A DNA stretch of 64,000 nt from Geodermatophilus africanus (GTDB taxonomy: Bacteria > Actinomycetota > Actinomycetes > Mycobacteriales > Geodermatophilaceae): positions 50,513-114,512 of the forward strand of contig NZ_FNOT01000016.1 in the NCBI RefSeq assembly GCF_900107105.1, in the 5' to 3' direction. This document shows positions 16,562-24,745 of the stretch, one piece after another. Below the pieces are notes generated by a model that saw nothing but the letters and a program-made list of their open reading frames with translations, searched no databases and was not told the origin of the DNA. Position 1 is the stretch's first letter. Every line of letters begins with the position of its first letter. A program made the translations under genes and the position numbers.

Positions 16562-18598
16562 GTGATCATCAGGACCCAGCAGCAGGGCGATGTCGTCGTG
16601 CTGACGATCGACAACCCCCCGGTCAATGCCGGCAACGCCGAGCAGCGAGCCGGTCTGGCCGCCGCGATCACCGACGCATTGGCCGTCCCGGGGTTGAGCG
16701 GCATCGTGATCGCCAGTGCCGGACCCCACTTCTACGCCGGCTCGGACCTCGGCGAGTTCGACGGAGAGCTCGCCTCTCCAACGCTGCCGGAGGTCATCGC
16801 GCTGGTCGAGAGCGCCCCGGTCCCGTTCGTGGCCGCCGTCAAGGGGCTCGCCCTCGGCGGCGGACTCGAGCTGGCCCTGGCCTGTGACCGTCGCGTGGTC
16901 GACAGCAGCGCCCGGCTCGGCTTCCCGGAGGTGCGTTTCGGGATCCTCCCGGGTGCGGGCGGCACGGTGCGCGCCGCCAGGCTCGTCGGCCCGGCGGCAG
17001 CCGTCGAGATGGTGACCTCCGCTCGGCAGGTGGACGCCGAGGAGGCGAGGAAGGTCGGGCTGGTCGACCGGGTCGTCGACCCCGCGGACCTCATCACCGC
17101 GGCGGTGGAGACGGTTCGCGGGCTCGACGGCCGGGACCTGATCCGCGACCGGACCGCTCCCCGTGACGAGTCAGCCACGGTCGAGGCCGCTCTCGCCGCG
17201 ATCCCGCGTCGAGCCCGTCCGAACGTACGACGGGCCGCGGACCTGGTGGTCCGAGGCGCGAGGCTGGACGCGGACACCGCGCTCGCCGAGGAGCGCGCCG
17301 CGTTCGACGAGCTCCGTCGTACGCCGGAGTCGCAGGACCTGCGCTACCTGTTCTTCGCCCAGCAGGACGCGGCCCGCTCGCTGCGCACCTCTGCCGCGCC
17401 CGCCCACGTAGGCAGGGTCGGCATCGTCGGGGCCGGGACCATGGGCAAAGGCCTCGCCGTCCTGTTCGCCGGTCGCGGGTACGACGTCACGGTCGTCGAC
17501 GGTCAGCAGGAGGCACTCGACCGCGTCGCGGCCGCCGTGCCGTCCGCCGCCGTGTCGGACTCCCTGACGGCGCTCGGCGAGGTCGACCTCGTCGTCGACG
17601 CGGTGTTCGAGGACATGTCGGTCAAGCAGGACCTGTTGCGCGAGCTCGAGCCCATCGTCCCGCCGTCGGCCACGATCGCCAGCAACACCTCCTACCTGGA
17701 CCTCGACGAGATAGCGACCGTCCTGGCCGACCCAAGCCGGTTCGCCGGGCTCCACTTCTTTAACCCGCCCGAGCGCAACGCGCTGGTGGAGGTGATCCCC
17801 GCGGCCCGCACGTCGGAGGCCCACACGGCCACGCTCGGCTCCGTCGTACGGCGGCTGGGCAAGATCGGCATCCGGGCCGGCGTCGGCGACGGCTTTGTCG
17901 GGAACCGGGTCTACGCCGACTACCGCGGGCAAGCCGAGTTCCTCTTGGAGGAGGGGGCGAACGTCGAGGACGTCGACGCAGCCATGGTCGACCTGGGGTT
18001 CGCCATCGGACCGTTCGCGGTCGCGGACATGTCCGGCCTCGACATCGCCTGGGCGCGACGCAAACGCCTGGCCCTCACCCGGGACCCCGGCCAGCGGTAC
18101 GTACGCATCCCCGACCTCGTGTGCGAGGCCGGCCGGCTCGGGAGGAAGACCGGTGCCGGCTGGTACGACTACCCCGAGGGCGCCAAGCGGGGCGTCCCCT
18201 CGCCGGCCGTCCAGGAGCTGGTCGACCGGGCGCGCGCCGAGCAGCACATCATCCCTCGAGCCATCGGCGCAGACGAGATCAAGGACAGGGTGCTCGGGTC
18301 GATGCTCGCGGCCGCGGCGACCCTGGTGTCGGTCGGCGTCACCGCCCAGGCCTCCGACATCGACGTGGCGCTCACCGAGGGGTTCGCGTTTCCCAGGCAC
18401 CTCGGCGGGCCGCTGCGCACCCTCTCGCGGCGTCCCGAGAGTGCGGTGGTGGCGATCCTCGCCCAGGTGCACGCCTCGGATCCCATCGGTTTCTCGATCC
18501 TGGAGCCGGCCACCGCCGGCGTCCTTCCCCTCCCGGTGCGCACCGTCCTGGACTCCGTGCGTCCGGCCACCACCACGCACGAAGGAGTAGACGCATGA
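16562..18598 (+). CDS. FadB-like fusion: enoyl-CoA hydratase plus 3-hydroxyacyl-CoA dehydrogenase
   Basis: 678 residues. Residues ~1-190 are a crotonase domain with LALGGGLELALACD and FPEVRFGILPGAGGT, which keep both catalytic glutamates of the FadB type. Residues ~280-460 form the NAD-binding 3-hydroxyacyl-CoA dehydrogenase domain (VGIVGAGTMGKGLA, SNTSYLDL, GLHFFNPPERN), followed by two C-terminal dimer domains (GFVGNRVYADYRGQAEFLLEEG; GRKTGAGWYDYP). It should hydrate an enoyl-CoA and oxidise the 3-hydroxyacyl-CoA, two successive beta-oxidation steps. The GTG at 16562 has AGGAG just before it; the frame is open to 16487, but that part overlaps operator O4. It is translationally coupled (ATGA) to the cyclase gene. 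Confidence 0.87.
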   Translation: MIIRTQQQGDVVVLTIDNPPVNAGNAEQRAGLAAAITDALAVPGLSGIVIASAGPHFYAGSDLGEFDGELASPTLPEVIALVESAPVPFVAAVKGLALGGGLELALACDRRVVDSSARLGFPEVRFGILPGAGGTVRAARLVGPAAAVEMVTSARQVDAEEARKVGLVDRVVDPADLITAAVETVRGLDGRDLIRDRTAPRDESATVEAALAAIPRRARPNVRRAADLVVRGARLDADTALAEERAAFDELRRTPESQDLRYLFFAQQDAARSLRTSAAPAHVGRVGIVGAGTMGKGLAVLFAGRGYDVTVVDGQQEALDRVAAAVPSAAVSDSLTALGEVDLVVDAVFEDMSVKQDLLRELEPIVPPSATIASNTSYLDLDEIATVLADPSRFAGLHFFNPPERNALVEVIPAARTSEAHTATLGSVVRRLGKIGIRAGVGDGFVGNRVYADYRGQAEFLLEEGANVEDVDAAMVDLGFAIGPFAVADMSGLDIAWARRKRLALTRDPGQRYVRIPDLVCEAGRLGRKTGAGWYDYPEGAKRGVPSPAVQELVDRARAEQHIIPRAIGADEIKDRVLGSMLAAAATLVSVGVTAQASDIDVALTEGFAFPRHLGGPLRTLSRRPESAVVAILAQVHASDPIGFSILEPATAGVLPLPVRTVLDSVRPATTTHEGVDA

Positions 18599-19455
18599 CC
18601 ACCGCACCTGAGCAGAAGACGACCACGGCCTGGGGAGGCGCGGTCTGGACCGGCCCGGTGGCGTGGCCGGGGAACAACGGGGAGAGCCGTGCCTACGACC
18701 TCGCGGTTCGCCTCGAGCACGGAATGACCCACCACGCCGCGCACCCGCCCTACTCCTACACGCTGGTCAAGAAGCACGGCGAGCACAACTACCCGGGCGG
18801 GATCTCCTCGGCCATGGAGCTGATCACCATCCCGGGGCACGGCGGCACGCACGTCGACGCCCCCGGGCACATCTCCCTCGACGGTCGCACCAGCGGCGGC
18901 CGGGACGTGCTCGACCACCAGTCGTGGACCGAGGGCCTGGCCATCGGCTCGGTCGAGGAGCTCCCGCCGCTCGTCGGCCCCGGCCACCTCGTGGACGGCG
19001 AGAAACTGTTCGGCCGTCCCATGACCAACAGGGACGGCTTCGGCGCCGATGAGCTCGAGCAGTGGTTCGCTGACCGGCCCGCCCCCGAGTCGGGTTCCGT
19101 CGTCCTGTTCCGGACCGGACAGATGCGCCACTGGCACGACTCCGAACGCTACCTCGGCATCGGTATCGGGCTGCCCGGTGTCGCCCTGTCGGGCGCCCGG
19201 TGGCTCTCCGAGCGCGGCGTGCGCGCCCTCGGGTGCGACACCGCGAGCTTCGAGCACAAGCCCGAGTGGCTGGTGCCGGCGCTCGACGTACACGTGCACC
19301 TGCTGGTGGAGTGCGGCATCCCCATCATGGAGTCGGTCCAGCTCGAGCGCCTGGCCGCCGACGAGGTCCACGAGTTCTTCTTCGTCGCCACCGCCCTGCG
19401 GATCGGCGGCGGCACCGGCTCACCGCTGCGCCCGCTGGCGTTCGTGCCGGCGTGA
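18595..19455 (+). CDS. Cyclase-family (PF04199, kynurenine-formamidase-like) metal hydrolase 1
   Basis: 286 residues. The metal-binding signature GHGGTHVDAPGHIS (His-x-Gly-Thr-His-x-Asp-x-Pro-x-His) is complete, and the tail contains LGCDTASFEHKP and DVHVHLLVECGIPIMESVQL. The family hydrolyses amides, lactones or cyclic diketone C-C bonds with a divalent metal. In this setting a ring-opening or lactone-hydrolysing step is likely but unproved. The ATG at 18595 overlaps the FadB-like stop and has GAAGGAG in front. A broken, internally deleted copy of this gene forms the front half of the chimera at 15227. Confidence 0.82.
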   Translation: MTTAPEQKTTTAWGGAVWTGPVAWPGNNGESRAYDLAVRLEHGMTHHAAHPPYSYTLVKKHGEHNYPGGISSAMELITIPGHGGTHVDAPGHISLDGRTSGGRDVLDHQSWTEGLAIGSVEELPPLVGPGHLVDGEKLFGRPMTNRDGFGADELEQWFADRPAPESGSVVLFRTGQMRHWHDSERYLGIGIGLPGVALSGARWLSERGVRALGCDTASFEHKPEWLVPALDVHVHLLVECGIPIMESVQLERLAADEVHEFFFVATALRIGGGTGSPLRPLAFVPA

Positions 19456-19459
19456 CCCC

Positions 19460-19508
19460 TTGCACAAGTGTGACCGTCGCCCTACTCTGTCAACCAACCG
19501 ATCGTTTG
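19460..19508 (+). promoter_or_regulatory. Promoter plus operator (site O5) for the biotin-carboxylase operon
   Basis: -35 TTGCAC (19460-19465), 17-bp spacer, -10 TACTCT (19483-19488), then CAACCGATCGTTTG (19495-19508), which differs from the perfect O2 palindrome at one base. It lies 18 bases ahead of the BCCP start and gives this operon its own regulated promoter. Confidence 0.7.
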
Positions 19509-19525
19509 ATTAGAAGGGGTGGCCC

Positions 19526-20041
19526 ATGGAGCTGTCGCCGGCCGACATCAAGCTGATTGTGTCGACCCTCCAGGAGTCGGACTACGACGAGGCCGAAGTC
19601 GTCGTCGGTGACGTCCGGATCACCGTCGCTCGCGGCGGTGCCCGCCTCGCGTCCTCGGCTCTGGTCGCCCCGGTCGAGATGGCCGCGCCCGCGCCGAGCC
19701 CTGTTCCCGCGCCGAGCCCCGTTCCCGCGCCTGCCCCCGCGGCGGCTCCTGCCCCCGCTCCCATGACCGCGGCCCCGAGCGCCGAGCCGGCGCCCGGTGA
19801 CGTGCAGGTGACGTCGCCCACCGTCGGCGTCTTCTGGCGGGCTCCCGAGCCGGGCGCCGCGCCGTTCGTCCAGGTGGGCAGCACGGTGGCGGTCGGGGAC
19901 ACGATCGGGATCGTCGAGGTGATGAAGCTGATGAGCAACATCGCCGCGGAGGTCGCCGGCGTCGTGACCGCCATCTACGTCGACAACGCCCAGGGAGTCG
20001 AGTTCGGCACCCCGCTGGTGTCGATTCGCCCGGAGGGTTGA
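19526..20041 (+). CDS. Biotin carboxyl carrier protein (AccB-like)
   Basis: 171 residues. Residues 1-40 resemble the start of AccB (SPADIKLIVSTLQESDYDEAE). Residues ~55-90 are an Ala/Pro swinging-arm linker with repeated PAPSPVP, and residues ~95-170 are the biotinyl domain with EVMKLM, Lys134 being the biotin site. FWRAPEPGAAPFVQVGS matches AccB. It is the mobile carboxybiotin carrier for the biotin carboxylase and carboxyltransferase encoded directly downstream (1-base gap and a 28-base gap). It is preceded by promoter and operator O5. Confidence 0.87.
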   Translation: MELSPADIKLIVSTLQESDYDEAEVVVGDVRITVARGGARLASSALVAPVEMAAPAPSPVPAPSPVPAPAPAAAPAPAPMTAAPSAEPAPGDVQVTSPTVGVFWRAPEPGAAPFVQVGSTVAVGDTIGIVEVMKLMSNIAAEVAGVVTAIYVDNAQGVEFGTPLVSIRPEG

Positions 20042-20042
20042 G

Positions 20043-21416
20043 ATGGCGGAGATCCGACGGTTGCTCATTTCCAACCGCGGGGAGATCGCGGTCCGCATCA
20101 TCCGCGCCTGCTTCGACGAGGGCATCGAGAGCGTGCTGGCCTGTTCGGCCGCCGACACCGATTCCCTGGCGGCGCGGCTCGCGGATCGGGTCGTGGTGAT
20201 CGGCCCGGCGGCTGCGGGGGAGAGCTACCTGTCCGTGGAGCGGGTCGTCGCGGCGGCGCTCTACGCCGAGTGCGATGCGCTCCACCCGGGCTATGGCTTC
20301 CTCTCCGAGCGTCCGGAGCTGGTCGATGCCTGCCAGGAAAGCAAGATCACCTACGTCGGCCCGCCGGCGGACATCATGCGCCGGGCCGGGTCGAAGCTGG
20401 GCGCTCGCGAGGTCGCCGAGCAGGCCGGTATCCCGACCGGTAAGGGCACCCCGGGCCTGTCGAGCGCGGCAGAGGCCAGGCGGGCGGCCGAGGAGCTTGA
20501 CTCGTTCCCCTTGCTGCTGAAGGCGTCGGCCGGCGGTGGTGGTCGAGGCATGACCATCGTGCGGTCGCTCGACGAGGTCGAGGCGGCGTACGGCCGGTCG
20601 TCGACCGAGGCCGAGCGCGCATTCGGCGACGGAACCGTCTACTTCGAGCCGTACGTCGAGAAGGCCCGACATGTCGAGGTTCAGATCCTGGCCGACACGC
20701 AGGGCAATGTCTGCCACCTCGGCGAGCGCGACTGCTCCACTCAGCGTCGCTACCAGAAGATAATCGAGGAGGCGCCGGCGGTCGGCCTGCCGTCATCGCT
20801 GATCGAGCAGATCCGCACGGCCGCCGTTGACCTGGCCCGTGCCCTCGAGTACGTCGGGGCGGGCACCGTCGAGTTCCTAGTCGACGCGAGCACGCACCGC
20901 TTCATCTTCCTCGAGGTGAACGCCCGGGTGCAGGTCGAACACCCCATCACCGAGGAGATCACCGGCGTCGACATCGTCCGGGAGCAGCTGCGCATTGCCC
21001 GCGGGCAGGCGCTGTCCTTCACCCAGGAGGACATCCGGCTGTCCGGCCACGCCATCGAGTGCCGGCTCAACGCGGAAAATGCGCGCGCCGGGTTCCTGCC
21101 GACTCCGGGGACGATCCTCCACTGGACGGTGCCGCAGGGTACGGGCGTCCGGATCGACACCTACGCCCACGACGGCGCCGTCGTCGCCCCCTGGTACGAC
21201 TCGCTCGTCGCCAAGGTCATCGTCCACGCGTCTGACCGCGACGCGGCGGTGGCGCTCATGCGCCGCACGCTGAGCCGCATCGAGGTCGACGGCATATCGA
21301 CGACCGCCGACATCCACGCCGCGATCCTGGCCCATCCGGACTTCGCCCGGGAGCCGGTGACGACGCGCTGGGTCGAAGAGGAGTTCCTCCCGACCTGGAG
21401 CCCCGCGGCTGTCTGA
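20043..21416 (+). CDS. Biotin carboxylase subunit (AccC-like)
   Basis: 457 residues with the complete biotin carboxylase layout. ISNRGEIAVRIIRAC is the pre-ATP-grasp start, HPGYGFLSE and the Gly-rich ATP loop ASAGGGGRGM follow, then CSTQRRYQKIIEEAPA, the active-site EVNARVQVEHPITE and GHAIECRLNAE. It carboxylates biotin on the carrier protein using ATP and bicarbonate. It is a separate subunit of the ~450-residue AccC kind; no BCCP or carboxyltransferase domain is fused. It is the middle gene of a BCCP-BC-CT trio, so it serves the OadA-like carboxyltransferase that follows. Confidence 0.9.
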   Translation: MAEIRRLLISNRGEIAVRIIRACFDEGIESVLACSAADTDSLAARLADRVVVIGPAAAGESYLSVERVVAAALYAECDALHPGYGFLSERPELVDACQESKITYVGPPADIMRRAGSKLGAREVAEQAGIPTGKGTPGLSSAAEARRAAEELDSFPLLLKASAGGGGRGMTIVRSLDEVEAAYGRSSTEAERAFGDGTVYFEPYVEKARHVEVQILADTQGNVCHLGERDCSTQRRYQKIIEEAPAVGLPSSLIEQIRTAAVDLARALEYVGAGTVEFLVDASTHRFIFLEVNARVQVEHPITEEITGVDIVREQLRIARGQALSFTQEDIRLSGHAIECRLNAENARAGFLPTPGTILHWTVPQGTGVRIDTYAHDGAVVAPWYDSLVAKVIVHASDRDAAVALMRRTLSRIEVDGISTTADIHAAILAHPDFAREPVTTRWVEEEFLPTWSPAAV

Positions 21417-21444
21417 CCACCAGCCGAACCCGAAAGAGGCACCG

Positions 21445-22911
21445 ATGCATATCGACTTCGTCGACCAGTCCCTCCGCGACGGGCAGCAGAGCCTGTGGGG
21501 CATGCGCCTGCGCGCCTTCGAGGCGGCCGGCGCACTGCCCTACCTGAAGGACGCGGGCTACCGCACGATTGACCTCACCGGCGCCGGGATGTTCACCGTG
21601 CTCCTGCGTGAGTACGCCGACGACCCCTGGGGGACGCTCGACTTCCTCGTCGCGGGCCTCGGCGGCAACGAGCTGCGCTCCGGTCTGCGGACCATCAGCT
21701 GCGTCGGCTTCGCCCCGACGCCGCAGGCCATCCTCGACTTGTGGATCGAGACGCTGATCAAGCACGGCTCGACCAGCTTCTGGCTCTACGACTGCCTCTT
21801 CGACATGGACGTCATGCGCCACATGGTCGACGTGGTCGCCAGGGCCGGAGGTCAGCCCGTCCCCGCGGTCATGTACGGGCTCACCGACGTCCACGGCGAC
21901 GAGTTCTTCGCCACCCGCGCGGCCCAGATGGCCTCGTGGCCGGGGGTGGAGTCGGTCTACGTCGAGGACGCCGCCGGCGTGCTTACCCCGGACCGGGCGG
22001 CCACGCTGCTCCCGGCGATGCGTCGGGCGACTGGCGACATCCCACTGGAGATGCACTGCCACAACACCACCGGCCTGGCTCAGCACAACTACATCGAGGC
22101 CGTGAAGGCCGGGTTCACCCGCCTGCACACCGCATCTCGCCCGATGGCCAACGGCCCGTCGCTGCCCTCGACCGAGAGCATGGTCCCGATCATCGAGCAC
22201 ATGGGCCACACGCACGGCCTGGACACCTCGACGTTCGCGCCGGTGGCCGCCCACTTCGAGGAGGTGGCCCGCCTGGCGGGTCGCCAAACGGGACAGATGG
22301 CCGAGTACGACCCACGGATGTACGACCACCAGCTGCCCGGTGGCATGACCGGCACGCTGATCAACCAGCTCGGGCGGCACGGCATGGGCGACCGCTTTCC
22401 CGAGGTCCTCGAGGCGATCCCGCAGGTACGCCGCGATCTCGGCTCGCCGATCATGGCCACGCCGTTCTCGCAGTTCGTGGGCATCCAGGCAGTCCTCAAC
22501 ATCATCACCGGGCAGCCCTACTCCATGGTCCCGGATGAGGTCGTGCACTACGCGCTCGGTCACTACGGCCCACTTCCTGCGCCCATCGCGCCCGACGTCC
22601 TGGACAAGATCCTCTCCAGCCCTCGTGCGGCGAAGCTGAAGGACTGGGAGCGCCCTGACCCGAGCCTGGCGGAGATCCGCAGGCGCTTCGCGCCGGGCAT
22701 CTCCGACGAGGAGCTCCTGCTGCGCTTCATGTTCTCCGACGAGGAGGTCGACGGCATGCTCGCGGCCGGTCCCGTCCGGACCGATCCGCGGCGCAGCGCC
22801 AACAACATCGTGAACGCGATTACCGACCTGCTCGCCGACCCGGGCGGGAGCCGGTCGTTCTCGGTGTCGACGCCGGCCTTCTCGCTCACCGCCCGCAAGG
22901 GAAACGCATGA
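21445..22911 (+). CDS. HMGL-fold biotin-dependent carboxyltransferase (OadA / pyruvate-carboxylase type), atypical
   Basis: 488 residues of the DRE-TIM/HMGL-like carboxyltransferase kind found in pyruvate carboxylase, oxaloacetate decarboxylase alpha and transcarboxylase 5S. DQSLRDGQQS (Asp12 region) and HCHNTTG (His204, His206) provide metal ligands. In place of the family's IKDMAG segment, whose Lys is carbamylated and binds the metal, this protein reads VEDAAGVLTP, putting Glu174 at the lysine position. The conserved PYC_OADA C-terminal part is present (PGGMTGTLINQL, PFSQFVGIQAV), but no biotinyl domain is attached. It should transfer CO2 from carboxybiotin to an unknown acceptor; pyruvate is only one possibility. 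GAAAGAGG precedes the ATG, and the stop overlaps the hydratase start. Confidence 0.8.
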   Translation: MHIDFVDQSLRDGQQSLWGMRLRAFEAAGALPYLKDAGYRTIDLTGAGMFTVLLREYADDPWGTLDFLVAGLGGNELRSGLRTISCVGFAPTPQAILDLWIETLIKHGSTSFWLYDCLFDMDVMRHMVDVVARAGGQPVPAVMYGLTDVHGDEFFATRAAQMASWPGVESVYVEDAAGVLTPDRAATLLPAMRRATGDIPLEMHCHNTTGLAQHNYIEAVKAGFTRLHTASRPMANGPSLPSTESMVPIIEHMGHTHGLDTSTFAPVAAHFEEVARLAGRQTGQMAEYDPRMYDHQLPGGMTGTLINQLGRHGMGDRFPEVLEAIPQVRRDLGSPIMATPFSQFVGIQAVLNIITGQPYSMVPDEVVHYALGHYGPLPAPIAPDVLDKILSSPRAAKLKDWERPDPSLAEIRRRFAPGISDEELLLRFMFSDEEVDGMLAAGPVRTDPRRSANNIVNAITDLLADPGGSRSFSVSTPAFSLTARKGNA

Positions 22912-23762
22912 GCGACGCCCTCCTGGTCGTCGACCGTGACGGCCCCGTCACCTACCTGACCCTCAACCGCCCCGAGCGGCTCAATGCCCTCAGCGACGAG
23001 CTCCTGGAGCGACTGGGGGAGGCCCTCGACGAGAGCGCCCGTACCGATGCCGGTGTCGTCGTGATCCGAGGTGCCGGGCGGTCATTCTGCGCCGGGTACG
23101 ACGTCGCGCCGGACTCGGCCGAGGTCGGGTACGCCGCCGAACGCACCCCGGTCCAGGACCGAGACCGGCTGCTGGGCAACATCGAGCTGTTCACCCGTGT
23201 GTGGCGCCACCCGCAGCCGGTCATCACTCAGGTGCACGGGCACTGCGTGGCCGGCGGTGCCCAGCTGGCCTCGATGTGCGACATCACCATCGTGGCCGAG
23301 GACGCCACGATCATGACCTCGCCCGCGCTCCCGCTCGGTGGGGGCTACCTCTCGCCGCTGTGGGCACACCGCGTCGGCGCCCAGCGCGCCAAGCTGATGT
23401 CGTTCGACGCGGGGCGCAGAATCTCGGGGGCGACCGCGGTTGCGTGGGGCTGGGCGGCCGAGGCGGTCCCGGCCGAGTGTCTGGCCGACCACGTGCGGCA
23501 TTTGGCCCACTCCATCGCGCGCACCCCGGCCCCGCTGCTCCGGCTGAAGAAGGAGGCGGTCAACCGCACCGAGGAGCTGCAGGGGCTGCTGACCTACGCC
23601 CGGACCGGCGCCGAGACCGACGCGCTGCTCCACCTCACCCCCGAGGTCAAGGCGGTGCAGGAACGGATCAAGCAGGTGGGGCTGAAGCAGGCCATCGCCG
23701 ACTTCAACGCGCCGTTCGTCGAACAGTTCGGCGTGCACCCCGTGCAGGGGCGAACCCGGTGA
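22908..23762 (+). CDS. Enoyl-CoA hydratase/isomerase family protein
   Basis: 284 residues of the crotonase fold: YLTLNRPERLNALSDELL, the oxyanion block GAGRSFCAGYDVAPDS and the second block GHCVAGGAQLASMCDITI. In the second block Ala-Gln replaces the Glu used by classical hydratases, so hydratase activity is uncertain. Crotonase relatives also hydrolyse cyclic beta-diketones or ring 3-ketoacyl-CoAs (OCH and BadI are examples), which would suit an alicyclic pathway. It overlaps both neighbours (ATGA upstream, GTGA downstream), so it is part of the same operon as the carboxylase. Confidence 0.8.
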   Translation: MSDALLVVDRDGPVTYLTLNRPERLNALSDELLERLGEALDESARTDAGVVVIRGAGRSFCAGYDVAPDSAEVGYAAERTPVQDRDRLLGNIELFTRVWRHPQPVITQVHGHCVAGGAQLASMCDITIVAEDATIMTSPALPLGGGYLSPLWAHRVGAQRAKLMSFDAGRRISGATAVAWGWAAEAVPAECLADHVRHLAHSIARTPAPLLRLKKEAVNRTEELQGLLTYARTGAETDALLHLTPEVKAVQERIKQVGLKQAIADFNAPFVEQFGVHPVQGRTR

Positions 23763-24682
23763 CCGCCCGGCCCGCCTTCGACGACCTGCCCGAGCTCGAC
23801 GGGACCGGCGTGCGCCACGGCTGGGGCGTCGTGCCGTACGACATCGGGTCGATCGCCAACGTCACCCCCGACATGGTCCGCGAGGCGGCCCACCAGGTCC
23901 GCACGGGGGAGACGATCCCGCTCAACCTCGCGGTGGACGCGTTCGACCCGCCGCTGTTCGGGCGACGGCAGGTGGAGCACACCGTCGTGGAAGCGGGGCG
24001 CAACGAACTCGAGGACGTCCTGTCCGAGCTCAACCCGCAGGCCTCCTCGCAGCTCGACGGCCTGGCCCACGTCCGCGCCCGTGAGCACGGCTTCCTCGGC
24101 GGTGCCACCTCGCCCGACGAGGCGCGGGAACGCTCCGGCATGCACCACTGGGCCCGTCGAGGCATCGCGGCCCGCGGCGTGCTGCTCGACGTCGAGCGGA
24201 GCCGGACCGCCACGGGGACGGCCCGGGACCCCTTCCTCGGCGACCCGGTCCACCCCGACGAGCTGCTCGCAGTGGCCAAGGAGCAGCGCGTCGAGCTGCG
24301 TCCCGGCGACGCGCTCCTGGTGCGCACCGGCTGGGCGGCCGCCTACCTGGCGGCGGACGATGGGGCGCGAGCCCGCGGTGCGGCCAGCTGGAACGGCCTC
24401 CACGCCGGTGAGGACACCGCCAGGTTCCTGTGGAACGCCCAGGTCGCACTGCTCGGCTGCGACAACCCCGCGGTCGAGAACGGGCCGGGTGACCGGGCCG
24501 CGGGGTCGCTGCATCGGCGGGTGCTGCCCGCGTTCGGCCTGGCGCTCATGGAGCTGCTCGACCTCGAACGTCTGGCGGCCCGGTGCGCCGAGCTCGAGCG
24601 CTGGGAGTTCCTGCTCGTCTCGGTGCCCGTGCACGTCGTCGGAGGCGTGAGCTCTCCGGCCAACGTCATGGCCGTCCTGTGA
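23759..24682 (+). CDS. Cyclase-family (PF04199-like) hydrolase 2, variant metal site
   Basis: 307 residues, distantly related to the cyclase at 18595. N-terminal RHGWGVVPYDIGSIANVTPDMV and C-terminal ALMELLDLERLAARC with SVPVHVVGGVSSPANVMAVL fit the branch of the family that is often annotated cyclase or metal-dependent hydrolase. Where the classical HxGTHxDxPxH motif stands, this protein has SQLDGLAHV, keeping Asp and His only; LRPGDALLVRTGW and LGCDNPAVENGPG are family-typical. The GTG at 23759 overlaps the hydratase stop. Two different cyclase-family members in one regulon suggest two hydrolytic ring or C-C cleavage steps; substrates unknown. Confidence 0.72.
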   Translation: MTARPAFDDLPELDGTGVRHGWGVVPYDIGSIANVTPDMVREAAHQVRTGETIPLNLAVDAFDPPLFGRRQVEHTVVEAGRNELEDVLSELNPQASSQLDGLAHVRAREHGFLGGATSPDEARERSGMHHWARRGIAARGVLLDVERSRTATGTARDPFLGDPVHPDELLAVAKEQRVELRPGDALLVRTGWAAAYLAADDGARARGAASWNGLHAGEDTARFLWNAQVALLGCDNPAVENGPGDRAAGSLHRRVLPAFGLALMELLDLERLAARCAELERWEFLLVSVPVHVVGGVSSPANVMAVL

Positions 24683-24719
24683 GTCCTTCCCCAGCACCAG
24701 TCCCCGTCCACCTGTGCCA

Positions 24720-24734
24720 CACCATCGTTTGGTG
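24720..24734 (+). promoter_or_regulatory. Regulon operator O6 before the acyl-CoA dehydrogenase operon
   Basis: CACCA-TCGTT-TGGTG, a perfect 5-bp-arm palindrome 11 bases ahead of the ATG at 24746 and overlapping the region of the ribosome-binding site (GAGAGGGAG). I see no convincing -35/-10 pair in the 40 bases before it. Confidence 0.5.
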
Positions 24735-24745
24735 AGAGGGAGAAC

